Part shown: one piece after another, positions 11,201 through 23,965 of the stretch
Position numbering within the stretch: position 1 is the stretch's first letter
How the letters are laid out: each line of letters starts with the position of its first letter
Origin: Lineus longissimus
Taxonomy: Eukaryota > Nemertea > Pilidiophora > Heteronemertea > Lineidae
Direction: 5' to 3'
DNA length: 60,000 nt
NCBI RefSeq assembly: GCF_910592395.1
Contig: NC_088308.1
Span: 17,377,501 to 17,437,500, forward strand
Position numbers and translations under genes: made by a program
Notes under the pieces: model-generated
Seen by the model: only the letters and a program-made list of their open reading frames with translations
What the model was told of the DNA's origin: nothing
The model's database searches: none

Positions 11201-13330
11201 TAACGACGAAAGTTCACTTTGATTTCCACATATAGGTGGGGGTAAAACAGCAGACCAAATGTAACATCAGCAAACCAACACTCTAATAGGAAGGATTCTA
11301 TCACAGCCCACCGCACAACATCCACCTCGACTTCTTCCTTGGCATCCTATGTTTTTCTGCGGAAAATTCATCCAGCTAAAAACTCCGTCCAATCCCATTT
11401 TTTCCTGTTTTATTCATTAGCCGGTACACATTTTACTGGGGGAATCGTAATCAATTTGATAAATGTCCATTAATCACTTCGTTGTAATTATACAGTGTTA
11501 CAAAAATGTAGCCGTATTTCAAATTCAAATTGATTGGGTATCCAGAAAAACCTGTTCAAGATATTGTCCTGCATTGCAGATTAGCTACCTGCCACTTGAG
11601 AGTTCAAGATAACAACAGAATTCACAATATTCAAACAGATACATGTATGACAACTTTTCATCTTCCTAACAAATAGTTCCAATTGAACAGCTGTCAATTC
11701 AACAGCAGTCAATTCAAAAGTCCATTCTGAGCAAATTTTGCAATCACGATTCTGCCGAAACACAGAGAATTGACAATACGCTGCCAGCACTATTTAAACA
11801 TCAGTGAAAAAATAAAGAGCCTGCTTGCTTGAATCAAAACGAATTGACACCATTTTGGAATCCATTAATCCGAAACTGCACAAGAGACTTGAATCCAAGC
11901 ATAAAAACTCCACCCGAAAATCAAAGTTTGATCACTGCCTGTTGTCATCACATGGACAAGACACCTTTCTTTCTACCGCAACCAGCTGCACAACTTCATA
12001 AGCCCGCATACTCCAAGTCCAATTCTTCGACCATGCGTCCTTGCGTTCCATGTAGTGCACTCCACAGAAAGACATGGTAACCAAGATAACAAGAATTCAC
12101 CGAGCACAGAACCGAAGTATTATCTCCACACAGACTGGCTGATGTCGGAACAAACGGCATATCAAGGTCTGTCAACACTGCTAACGAACTGCTTAATCCA
12201 ACAACAGATATAAAAATGGACAGACAAAGAACGAAGTCTCTCTCCAATTGTCGACCTGAACGTTTTGATTAATCGTGAATAAAACCTGATGGCAGAACAT
12301 ACATAGCAACTGAAGAAGACTCCACGTCAACTATGAAAATAATACACAATTTAAATCTACAGATCTATTTTCCTCGGGCTAATTCTGCTTAAGTACACAC
12401 TGCAATGTGTACTTTCACTAGCGTTCACAAATATTAGTTATCCGAATGCCTGCTAGGCCCATCTTATTATTGTTCATCATAATATATTCAGTTCCACGAC
12501 CTATAGGCGCAGCATACACGATCGGCGATATCCCTGGCGTTAGACAGTGTCGCGCTGCACAATGCATCCTATAGTTTGGAACACAGTCATTGATTTTTTA
12601 ACTGGAAAGTGTCGGTAAATGATAGGCAACAGTATAAAAACACTGATAAGCAACATAAACTATGAAAATTAAAAATTCTAGTTTCACATCAAAGTCAGGA
12701 AATCAATATTTCTCGATGAAGTAGGCTTGAGTGTATACAATGTATGCATACGTACACTGAGATATGGAAAGTTCCATTCCAATCCATGAATGAATTATGA
12801 ATTTCACAGCTCCCAAAAAAACCTGAAGTGTTAAACAAAATTTGTCAGGAAGATGGGAATTCACAAGTTCAGAGGAGAGAACGTACGACTAATCCTACAT
12901 GCATTTTTTTATTGGTCATCCACTTTTCAAATAACCATGAAAAGTAGGAGGATTCGAAAAGACCAGCAGAATGAAAATGCACAGCAATTTTTAAGAAAAG
13001 AATCACCACAACTTTTTATACTTGATTTGCAAGCAAACAACAAGGTGGCAGAAGATTAGAGTCCCTCACGAACTTCAATAATCAATTTGAATAGAAGAGA
13101 CATACGGCCAATCTTGTTTAAATTAAATCCTTCCAAGCCTGAGGACAGTGTTATGTTGAGAAGTTTTTTTCACGATTGGATTCTTTTCGGTGTCGGTTTA
13201 AAAGCATTGAAGCTTTTGTTGATGTTTTTACTACCAATGTAAATAGGTTATCCTCTCCAATAACTGTGAATAGCGAATGCCAAACATCCATAATCCAAGT
13301 CAGTCCAGGGTAAGACAGATTTTTGCCAAT
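8268..13330. other. no gene recognised; probable intron or intergenic DNA
   Basis: Apart from the hairpin MITE at 9831-9950 nothing is recognisable. A 129-codon plus-strand open frame at 10396-10785 and an 83-codon minus-strand frame with a hydrophobic start at 11996-12247 show no familiar motif and no convincing splice context. Short direct repeats built on 'gtcaattcaa' lie around 11690-11720. If the candidate exon at 27236-27318 is real, this stretch is intronic. Confidence 0.5.
9831..9950. mobile_element. hairpin MITE, subfamily A
   Basis: A 120-bp palindromic element. The left arm TGGGTGATATGAATAAAGAC and the right arm GTCTTTATTCATACCACCCA are inverted copies continuing through 'tagcaaatgcttttat' into a less symmetric loop. 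Nearly the same sequence, with the loop in the other orientation, sits inside the polymerase gene at 35184-35303. A diverged copy is at 41943-42065. Confidence 0.85.
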
Positions 13331-15159
13331 TGATTTGAACCAAGAAGAATTGTGCACTGTTCAAACTGATAGAAGCTGTGCGACCAAATGCCAAGAATTG
13401 AACCAAGAAGAATTGTGCATTGTTCAAACTGATAGAAGATGTGCGACCAAATGCCAAGAATTGAACCAAGAAGAATTGTGCACTGTTCAAACTGACAGAA
13501 GTTGTGCGACCAAACGCCAAGAATTGAACCAAGAAGAATTGTGCACTGTTGAAACTGATAGAAGCTGTGCGACCAAACGCCAAGAATTGAACCAAGAAGA
13601 ATTGTGCACTGTTCAAACTGACAGAAGTTGTGCGACCAAACGCCAAGAATTGAACCAAGAAGAATTGTGCACTGTTGAAACTGATAGAAGCTGTGCGACC
13701 AAACGCCAAGAATTGAACCAAGAAGAATTGTGCACTGTTCAAACTGATAGAAGCTGTGCGACCAAATGCCGAGAATTGAACCAAGAAGAATTGTGGACTG
13801 TTCAAACTGATAGAAGCTGTGCGACCAAACACCAAGAATTGAACCAAGAAGAATTGTGCACTGTTCAAACTGATAGAAGCTGTGCGACCAAACACCAAGA
13901 ATTGAACCAAGAAGAATTGTGCATTGTTCAAACTGATAGAAGCTGTGCGACCAAATGCCAAGAATTGAACCAAGAAGAATTGTGCACTGTTCAAACTGAT
14001 AGAAGCAGTGCGACCAAACGTCAAGAATTGAACCAAGAAGAATTGTGCACTGTTCAAACTGATAGAAACTGTGTGACCAAATGCCAAGAATTGAACCAAG
14101 AAGAATTGTGCACTGTTCAAACTGATAGAAGCTGTGCGATCGACCAAATGCCAAGAATTGAACCAAGAAGAATTGTGCACTGTTCAAACTGATAGAAACT
14201 GTGCGACCAAATGCCAAGAATTGAACCAAGAAGAATTGTGCACTGTTCAAACTGATAGAAGCTGTGCGACCAAATGCCAAGAATTGAACCAAGAAGAATT
14301 GTGCACTGTTCAAACTGATAGAAGCTGTGCGACCAAATGCCAAGAATTGAACCAAGAAGAATTGTGCACTGTTCAAACTGATAGAAGCTGTGCGACCAAA
14401 TGCCAAGAATTGAACCAAGAAGAATTGTGGACTGTTCAAACTGATAGAAGCTGTGCGACCAAACGCCAAGAATTGAACCAAGAAGAATTGTGCACTGTTC
14501 AAACTGATAGAAGCTGTGCGACCAAATGCCAAGAATTGAACCAAGAAGAATTGTGCACTGTTCAAACTGATAGAAGCTGTGCGACCAAACACCAAGAATT
14601 GAACCAAGAAGAATTGTGGACTGTTCAAACTGATAGAAGCTGTGCGACCAAATGCCAAGAATTGAACCAGGAAGAATTGTGGACTGTTCAAACTGATAGA
14701 AGCTGTGCGACCAAATGCCAAGAATTGAACCAGGAAGAATTGTGCACTGTTCAAACTGATAGAAACTGTGCGACCAAATGCCAAGAATTGAACCAAGAAG
14801 AATTGTGGACTGTTCAAACTGATAGAAGCTGTGCGACCAAATGCCAAGAATTGAACCAAGAAGAATTGTGCACTGTTGTTCAAACTGATAGAAGCTGTGC
14901 GACCAAATGCCAAGAATTGAACCAGGAAGAATTGTGCACTGTTCAAACTGATAGAATCTGTGCGACCAAATGCCAAGAATTGAACCAAGAAGAATTGTGC
15001 ACTGTTCAAACTGAAAGAAGCTTTGCGACCAAATGCCAAGAATTGAACCAAGAAGAATTGTGCACTGTTCAAACTGAAAGAAGCTGTGCGACCAAATGCC
15101 AAGAATTGAACCAAGAAGAATTGTGCACTGTTCAAACTGAAAGAAGCTATGCGACCTAG
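13331..15159. repeat. 63-bp minisatellite, about 29 units
   Basis: Head-to-tail units of 63 bp with the core 'ccaagaattgaaccaagaag' and 'aattgtgcactgttcaaact'. As 63 is a multiple of three and the unit has few stops, long frames are open on both strands (for example a 21-residue repeat containing ELNQEELCTVQTDR). Unit differences change amino acids freely (tgc/tgg, caa/gaa, gcg/gtg), a four-base insertion near 14139 shifts the frame and a three-base insertion lies near 14877. That does not look like selection on a protein, so I call it non-coding. Confidence 0.9.
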
Positions 15160-18100
15160 CCCCAGTTCCTGTGTCCTCTTGTCAATGTGTCGTCTATAAA
15201 TGTAATAAGGTGCCATCCAATCCAAGGCAAACATTGCACCAGTTTGTCCACAACGTAAAAATGTTTGAGACCATCAACTGAACCTTTCCACAGCCGAATT
15301 GTGAACAGGCAGAAGTGTAAGATCTTTACGCAGCACTCTTGACAACATGCGGGGAAACACTTGAAGCATCTTGCCTTCAAGGGTAAGATCATAGAAATGT
15401 TAGTTATGCATGGACATGGGAACACTTCTCAGTTTGTGTGATAGGTTCCTTTACTCCTTTAGTAGTAGAATATAGTCAGGTCAACAAATGGACTTATGCA
15501 TTTCCTTATGTTCACAAGATCTATATATTGCTGTGTATTCACCAATAATGATGGATATGACACCATTGATGAGGAAATTAGTATTGAAGTGGATATCACT
15601 TGTCAGTGACACCTGGAGGAAAACATCAGAACTGATAAACGCCTCAAAATAGTAAGATGATGTATTAACTATTATGCAAATTAATACATCGATTAAATCC
15701 ATATCTGTCCGAATCCTCTCTGGCTGATGAAACGGAGGGGGAAAGGAACTGAAAAGTGCCTTTGTTGACCCCTTTAAAAATCCTTTTGACCAAAGATTCT
15801 TGCCAATCTATTGTGACCTGTTGTGTATTCTGATAGCTGTGATTTGAATCATGACCACAAAAAATGAACAGAGCAAGGGGAATCTTCTTTGGAATGTCTG
15901 GATTGGCCAAAAGTGACGATTGGTAAATCATCGAAAATTTGTGTAACAGTATTAACAAGCAATAATTTATCAGGAGGCGAAACCAACAACAACAAACAAT
16001 GTTATTTTGGCAACAGTGTTTCATGGTTAAATATACCTGAATGGCGCACACACCAATATATCAACAAGCCAACAATACACCTGATGTAAGAAATGAGAAC
16101 AGGTCAATTGACCGGATCAGAATCTGATGGAACATTAATCAGTTGTTTTTCTCTGCTGAACTTTGAATGTGGGCATCGGGTTTTCCACTGTTCTTCAATA
16201 GAGTTGTTAACTGAACAGCAAAAGAGTTTAAATGCTCCAACAGACAGGAAACAAACTTCCAAGTCAATCCATTCAAAACACACTTCAGGGCCATTAAACG
16301 CACCCATAATGGTCGCTTAATTTATAAGTACCAATCAAGTTTGACCAATTCCTCTGGCCTCCCCCCCCCACGACTTCATAGAATAGGTCATGATTGCTGT
16401 GTCCTTAGCAAGACGATGGGGCCTTTCGTGACCCAACTGATGTTGGAGTGGGCTGATATCCACCACACCACCACCTTCTTGTGGTGTTTACTGCCAAGGG
16501 CAAGGGCCTTCAAGGAGGCCAACAGGAAGGGTCAGCCTACAAACAAGGCATCAAGCCATAGGAGTGAAAGACTAGATGAGGCACAACAAGATTTTTTCGT
16601 GGAATGAACTTACCCTTTGATTATAAGGACTTCCTCTAAAGGCTTCTCAAGAACGTCACTGGGAGGTTTTTCACAAACTGTCATTTTCTGATGTTTCGTT
16701 CTTCTCAGATTCGTGCAATCTAACCCTGACATTCATGAGTGTGAAAGGTCCATCTCAGAACATCTGTGCTGAGCAGTGTGACACTGCATTGATCCTCAAG
16801 ATCCATGTTACTATCAACGGAACCAGCAGACTGAACATAGCATGCCCATCTACCAACTTCTGCCTGGTGTCCATGCAGAAAAATGCATCATTGTTATTGT
16901 TATTTTTCCATCAACGTTTTAATAATAGTGTGCGTATTCTGTAATAATTTCTAATTGGATAAACAGAAACACAACTCACCAGGCTACACAGAGTTCGAAA
17001 GCATGCTTATTTATAGCTTACAAGCAGAATTGAGAACACTCACAACACACTTCAACCGGGCCAGTATCGGGCCAGTATCGTAGAGCAACTGGAGAGACCA
17101 TCCATGAGAGCTTGAACAATGGCATCATCTAGAAATTCCTCAATAAATTTAGATCAGCGAACACACTGTTATCCAATGATGAACAACAATGATAAAGAAT
17201 CTAGCCGTCACTTTTATCACCGTGCGTGGAGCAAAATGATCACGACTACACAAGAACCCGCTAACATGGATGGATGCATGATTGAACAGTATGCTAATAT
17301 ACTGGTACCTATCTGCACACCTTCACCAACTACATCAACCAGAAGAAACCACTTGATTACATGCACTTGTTGCTAAAATGAGACTCTAATGTATACTTGC
17401 CAAGCACTTCAACGCATGTTTGTGTAGAGGATTTCAGGAAACCAAGGATGAAATGGACTATCAGTATCATTCCGTCTATACGCTAAACTGGTGGATGCCA
17501 GGGAGGCAGAAATAGACTTACCACTTCAGGATTCTAATGATCCATGCAGTGCCAGGGATGAAGTTCTTTGCAAATACAATCATGCATGAGTACAAAAGGT
17601 GCAAATTTAATAATGTTATATCCACCAGTTTTTGATTCACCGTTGCCTGGTAATGAAAAGAAATGATTTACAAAGCTTAAATTTCTGTTTTGTGTTCAAA
17701 GGCAACATGCATTCTAGCTTCACTGGTTACAACTGACATGGCCACATAAAGAACCCCAAGAATTGATCAGTCCTTTACATAATGTTTGCAGCAAGCCCTA
17801 TTTTAACAACTATGTCCTAAAGTCATCTTTGACCAATCCTCTTTCAGGAAATGTCACCAGATGAAAATCATGTCATCCAAAATTCACTCTTTAGCAGAAC
17901 TGATATCCACTACTACTTCACTGTACCACTTGATACCGATGTTTTTATCGTTGACATCCTTCAATTTGACCAATCCCTACCAAAAATGCATCACCAGACC
18001 AACGACAAAACATAATTGTCGCAGAATTCCAGGACCAGCGGCACCATCTCATCTTTCCTCTGGCAGCCTCATTGTATCCATTCTCATTCAAAGCCAAAAC

Positions 18101-19228
18101 CACTGCCCCGAAAATGCAACAAGATGCTCACAATTTAACAGCCTAGATTAGAGCTAGAACCAAACAAGATGATTGAGCCTCAGCCAGATTTCAACAAAAC
18201 TGCACAGATGTCAATCAACGCATACTGCTCATTAGTTCTCTCTCCACCAATCACAAATTGAGAACACTTCGAGCTTTACATGTATCACTTATCAGTGATG
18301 ACTTATCTCTGTTCGCCGCTAATTGCGTCAATGAATCGTTTGATACTGAATTTACCTAATGAGGTATTGTTCAGTCCCATCCATGAATGCTGTCAGAACT
18401 AAACATGTTTCCTGTAACAATAACATTAAGAGTGGAAAATGCAAATGCAAAACAAGATTTTATTCTAGCCACAATAAACAATGTCAAACAGTACAGTAGT
18501 ATGAGCTATGATCATAACCATCCATCCCACATTTCGGGGGTTAATGACATTAAGAAATACCTAATCCGCGAAAAATCTGTTAGCTCAGCGGCAAGAAGCA
18601 AATAAATCGGGCTCTCAATTCAATCCCTCAATAATCGATGAATTCATTCTACGAGACTTGTTATAGATCAGTGTATCCAAATGAGTCCCTAGCAACGCCA
18701 TTTCCGAGGATATCTGTTCCTAAAGAGATAACCGTGGTGAACAGAGACCCAACCATTAGGGGAAGATTTCAGAAAACACCACACAATCAACTTGGTGACA
18801 AATAGATAGGATATTCATTCTCGTTGCTGGGATACCATCGGAAACCAAGAGAACTTTTTAATAGTGCAAAAATGCCAAGCAATGTCTGATTAATTTGCCC
18901 AATTTTGTCATCCCGATTTCAAGAAATCATACCCAAGGCCAAATCGAATATTTGTGATTGTTGACGTTACATTTGCAGGGTGATACACCCTGTATTGTAG
19001 TGCACACTCACTTATTTCATTGTACTATTTTCTGCCCACTGTCCAGGCATCCCCAGACCAACGCATCAACCTCAATCACGCTGTAACCATGGCAACAGAA
19101 TCAACCACACATTGTTGATATCTGTTTGTATTGGTATCCAAGGAAACCATCAATCTGGGATATTTGGGCACAATCTCTATCAACCAAGGATGATTGACTC
19201 TGGCAATCTGATATTAGAGATGGTTATA

Positions 19229-19396
19229 CAGCAGAACCTCCATTAGTGGACACTTCTCTATTAAGGACACCCTCTCTATTAAGGACACTACTTTTGGTCC
19301 AAAATTGGGTGTTTCCATTCAATTTGACCTCTCTAATCAGGAAACCTTTCTATTAAGAACAGCACTTATCAGTTCCAAGGGTGAGAGGTTCTACTG
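19229..19396. mobile_element. pogo/Tigger-like MITE
   Basis: Left end CAGCAGAACCTCCATTAGTG, right end ...GTGAGAGGTTCTACTG, flanked by TA on both sides. The interior shares 'ttggtccaaaattgggtgtt' and 'tctctaatcagg' with the copy at 4784-4959. Non-autonomous. Confidence 0.72.
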
Positions 19397-20743
19397 TATT
19401 TTGTATTGATTTTAAGAGTCATCGCACGAGAGAACCAAGAACTCCCCCCCCCCCCCCCCCCGCCTCCATTTGAGCAATGTTGTCTTGAAAATGAATGGGT
19501 TTGCCATAAGGATGGTTTGTGCCAGTTCATACAATTTCATATGGTTTCATGAGTTCTTTGTCGGTTATTTTACTATTTTTAGTTTCTTTAAAGCCACTGG
19601 TATCCTACAATTTTCTCCGTTGAAAAATGTCCATCAAACAACATGACTATAATAAGCCTAAAAACTTAAAATAAATCAAGGAGGATTGTAGAATGATCTG
19701 GATGAATGATGCACATTGGTGGATGAGAGATGCGAGATGAGCCATAATTCCATCATTGAGAAGACACGTTCGCCATCTAGAGGCAAATAAAGTAACTGAA
19801 GAACATGACCAGCACCACGTACGATTTGAATGACCAAATCTAGCTGGCATTACTTTTGCAAATAGGGAAATAATCAAATCAGATGAAAATCTGATATGAC
19901 AAGAAACACAGGTCCGACAGGACATGCATGCACTCATTCTCAAAATTTTATTTTTGAACTGTAAATGATAAACGATATATAATTTCATGCAAATTTCCAA
20001 TCAATAGGCTTACAACGGGAGCACAGAGAACTCCGCAAAGAACTTTAGTATTACATTCAATTTATAATAGGCCTACATGCGATTAGGATGGCACCGTACC
20101 AATGTATAAGATCACTGGCATAGAATTAGAGAAAGTGTATGAGAAAGCTGCTCACTATGACGGTCTTTAGGACAAAACAAGAATTCTTTTCAAACCAGTT
20201 CATAAATGTTCAGTCAATTGGTATGCGCTTTTCGATATAAAAACCTGCGGGGCAAGCATATGAGCATTAGGCCCAGGGAAACCAAGCACTTTGTATATGT
20301 ACTGAGTCGATGCAATTTAGCTGTTTGAAGGGCACTTGATCAAAAGAGCATCATAGATTTAAAAGGTTTGCGCAATTGCATACATGCATCATGATGTATG
20401 TGTAACAATACATAAGCATCAAAACCGGCTTAGCCTTGACACAGCAATGACAGTATCTCCTTTGAGGTCATGATCGGAAGCAAATCTAATGAAAACTGCT
20501 TGAATCAACTTGGGAGTGTGGTACCCTAGTACATGTATGATGTACAGGATTGTCATCTACACATGAAAGGTTTTTAATACGCATTCAATTCAATTCAGTA
20601 ACGCCAGTGTAACCACTGCATCACTCGTTCCTTTAGCATGGCATCTGGGATGCCATGTTAAATGAAACGTTGGACTGTATTTTAGCTCCACCCTCGAGTG
20701 TCTTGGTAACTCAACCAAGGTCCTCCGCATCGGGTTCAATTCC

Positions 20744-21086
20744 TTAAAGGGAACTGAAACCGCCAAGCCAGTTCGTATGACCTCGTTTTCATTTCCCGCG
20801 TATCGGGTGATCAGAACGAGGCATGAATGAAACATGGGGCCTAGCTGTCAATCATTGAGTGACGTCACTACCATGGAATTTACTACGAAAACTCATGAAT
20901 GAAAGATCGCATGACTCACGTGATTCTCACATGATTCTCAATAATAACAAATTGAACTGCGCATGATCGGGCACTGGGGGCGGAGCTACAAATCTGAACT
21001 CGAATAGGAAGTTGGAAGTTTGACTTTCTCGGGCGGTGAAAGTCGAAAAGTTGAATAAATCGCTCGGCGGTTCCAGTTCCCTTTAA
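20744..21086. mobile_element. TTAA-flanked MITE with 21-bp inverted ends
   Basis: The left end is TTAAAGGGAACTGAAACCGC and the right end, reversed, is TTAAAGGGAACTGGAACCGC: 20 of 21 positions agree over the ends. TTAA occurs at both borders, and the element is 343 bp. It shares the TTAAAGGG start with the MITEs at 49, 6370 and 54069. A piggyBac-type origin is inferred from the TTAA target. Confidence 0.75.
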
Positions 21087-21561
21087 ACCAAGTGCAACCT
21101 CAGGAGTCAGAACAATCAAACATGTCACTTTTGATAGCGATTTTAGTGCAGATTTTTACCTCATAAGATCCAGACTCCAATGTTTGACCTGAGCATGCAT
21201 GTTTGTGGTTACCTTGCTTGTGACCCGAGTCCAAGACTAGGCTTGATGACACCCATGTCTGTCAGAGCCGAAATATACTGGCTGAGTCTCCTATCAGGCA
21301 TGCTGGATTAGATCGAGTCCTTCTTTTCGACACTGCAACACCAACACTGGCAACAGTGTCACTCATCACTATATAGCACTGTCAGTGACCTATGGGAACG
21401 ACTACAGTCCAAATCACAAATGACATCCCGCAAATCGTGTCATTGCCGCGTCAGTGGCATATGCCCAACTTGCGCTTAAGTTATACCTAATGCGTCACTG
21501 ACGTGAAGCGGAACCAGGACGGATGTCATTTGTTAAATTTGGACTGTATATGAGTAGGCCT

Positions 21562-21779
21562 ATGACATACGACACTTAACTTTTAAGAAGTTGGCCCGGA
21601 GGTGGCGACGGTACGTTTTAGACAATGGGAGACTGCTAAAAAAATGTGGAATCTGCCAACTGCAACGCGAGGTCGAGGATGCAATCAATGAATCATTCCC
21701 GATTCCATATTTTAGCAGTCTCCCATCGTCTAAAACGTATCGTCGCCACTTCCAGGACAACTTTTTAAGTGTCGTATAA
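21562..21779. mobile_element. MITE with about 75-bp inverted arms
   Basis: The left arm (ACGACACTTAAC ... GGTGGCGACGGTACGTTTTA ... GGGAGACTGCTAAA) is repeated in reverse on the right (TTTAGCAGTCTCCC ... TAAAACGTATCGTCGCCAC ... TTAAGTGTCGT). The arms take up most of the element and leave a loop of about 60 bp. No ORF of interest; foldback-type non-autonomous element. Confidence 0.82.
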
Positions 21780-22949
21780 GCCTACGACTTTTGTCTTCAC
21801 ATCGATGATCACATAGTCATACATAGGCTTAGCCTAGGCCTACACGTCATTCGTACGAAGTAGCCTACGACACTCGGACTAAGAGACTGTCAGACTCGAG
21901 CAAGATAAGATAAGAGCGTTGTGTTGGTTACTTACACTTCTAATGGGACAACCTTCCTGGTGTACCGCCCTGTCATGCTCTGGTTACGACCTCCCTTGTC
22001 TTGTAATTCATAGGAATGTCCTGTTTCAACATTTTTCCAACCAGAAGCCCCCCCTTCATAACCCATGGTCGTGGCCATCATCATTTTTGCGGTTGCCTAC
22101 ATGATGGCTTCCCTGACGACATGGTGATCGCATTCTCACGGCAAAAATACAGTTTATCCAGCATTGATCTCCATTTCATCGCAAACTACATTGAACTCCT
22201 CGATGATTATATCAGTTATGACAAAAATAATGCGGGGTAAATGGACATTTGGAGGAGTTTTTGAGGGGCGAAGTAAGTTTTCACATTCCAAACAAACAAA
22301 ATGGCTTCCTCTTCTATCCCACAATTCCGTTCAATATTTACATCACATTACCAAAACAACCTAAATATAGCGGGTGCGCGTGTGAAGCCAGCACGTGGCT
22401 ACCTACCTGTCATGTATCTGTCATATTTTTGGGTGTGGACAGTAAAGATTTATGTATGGGTCAAACTTCTCTGAACTGGCTGTCCACTTTCGTACCCCAG
22501 ACCCCGACCCAGACTGGGGCATGAGGATCGACCACAACCTCTCAAATCTTAGGGTGCAGCAGTGTGAAAACAAGTTTTACAGCAACCCCTTGAGCTGAAT
22601 GCATCTAATAATTTACCATAAAGGTCCCCCCTCCAGAAACAGATTGAAATAAAAAATAAATCAAAGAAATAGAGCTATGGGTTTTCGTATTTGGTGAAGG
22701 AGAGATAGGGTGAACCAGAAACAAATTCATTTCACGTTTCCTATGGTCGACGTATCAGCTGGACAAAAGTACATGTATCTTGAATTGGGATAGTATCTTG
22801 GAGCAACCTGCATGCTGTCCATAATATGAAGGTCCATAATATGAAGGGCCAAAATATTCCAAAAAAATCCAAAATCTGCAGACAATTTCAAAAGTAACAA
22901 GAGGACCAAGGGTCTAGCGCTCAGCTCGTCTCATGCCAGCTCATCGTAG

Positions 22950-23965
22950 GCTATAACGGGTACAGAAGCGTCATCACAGCAGTCGAAACATTCATGGTAG
23001 TAACAGCATCATCGTATAACGGGGACAGAAGCGTCCATCACAGCAGTCGAAACATTCATGGTAGTAACTGTATCATCGTATAACGGAGACAGAAGCGTCA
23101 TCACAGCAGTCGAAACATTCATGGCAGTAACAGTATCATCGTATAACGGGGACGGAAGCGTTGTAACAGCAGTCGAAACATTCCTGATAGTAACAGTATC
23201 ATCGTATAACGGGGACGGAAGCGTTGTAACAGCAGTCGAAACATTCATGGTAGTAACAGTATCATCGTATAACGGGGACAGAAGCGTCATCACAGCAGTC
23301 GAAACATTCATGGTAGTAACAGTATCATCGTTTAACGGGGACGGAAGCGTTGTAACAGCAGTCGAAACATTCATGGTAGTAACAGTATCATCGTATAACG
23401 GGGACGGAAGCGTCATCACAGCAGTCGAAACATTCATGGTAGTAACAGTATCATCGTATAGCGGAGACAGAAGCGTCATCACAGCAGTCGAAACATTCAG
23501 GGTAGTAACAGTATCATCGTATAACGGGGACGGAAGCGTTGTAACAGCAGTCGAAACATTCATGGTAGTAACAGTATCATCGTATAACGGGGACGGAAGC
23601 GTTGTAACAGCAGTCGAAACATTCATGGTAGTAACAGTATCATCGTATAACGGGGACGGAAGCGTTGAAAGAGCAGTCGAACAATTCATGGTAGTAACAG
23701 TATCATCGTATAACGGGGACAGAAGCGTTGTAACAGCAGTCGAAACATTCATGGTAGTAACAGTATCATCGTATAACGGGGTCGGAAGCGTCATCACAGC
23801 AGTCGAAACATTCATGGTAGTAACAGTATCATCGAATAACGGGGACGGAAGCGTAATCACAGGAGTCGGAATATTCATGGTAGTAACAGTATCATCGAAT
23901 AACGGGGACGGAAGCGTAATCACAGCAGTCGGAACATTCATTGTAGTAGCAGCATCATAATATAA
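22950..23965. repeat. 63-bp minisatellite, about 16 units
   Basis: Units of 63 bp containing 'cattcatggtagtaacagta', 'tcatcgtataacggggacgg' and 'aagcgttgtaacagcagtcg'. Open frames run through it on both strands (a 21-residue repeat with VVTVSSYNGDGSVVTAVETF on plus), again because the period is a multiple of three. It merges at about 23950-23980 into the 79-bp array, sharing the core 'tataacggggacggaag'. Confidence 0.92.

Larger units (their letters stand above)
15160..22949. other. no gene recognised; scattered MITEs
   Basis: Contains the MITEs at 19229-19396, 20744-21086 and 21562-21779, a poly-C run near 19443-19461 and otherwise unrecognised sequence. The minus-strand frame beside the minisatellite (15160-15425) contains FALDWMAPYYIYRRHIDKR in one frame and protein-like text in another. 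It might be a decayed transposon ORF, but I cannot identify it. Confidence 0.5.

Noticed and set aside
11996-12247. 83-codon minus-strand frame with signal-peptide-like start
   Set aside because: Short hydrophobic start alone is weak evidence; no conserved continuation or splice context was found.
15160-15425. Protein-like minus-strand text next to the 63-bp array
   Set aside because: Two frames both give plausible stretches but neither is continuous or recognisable; perhaps a decayed transposon.
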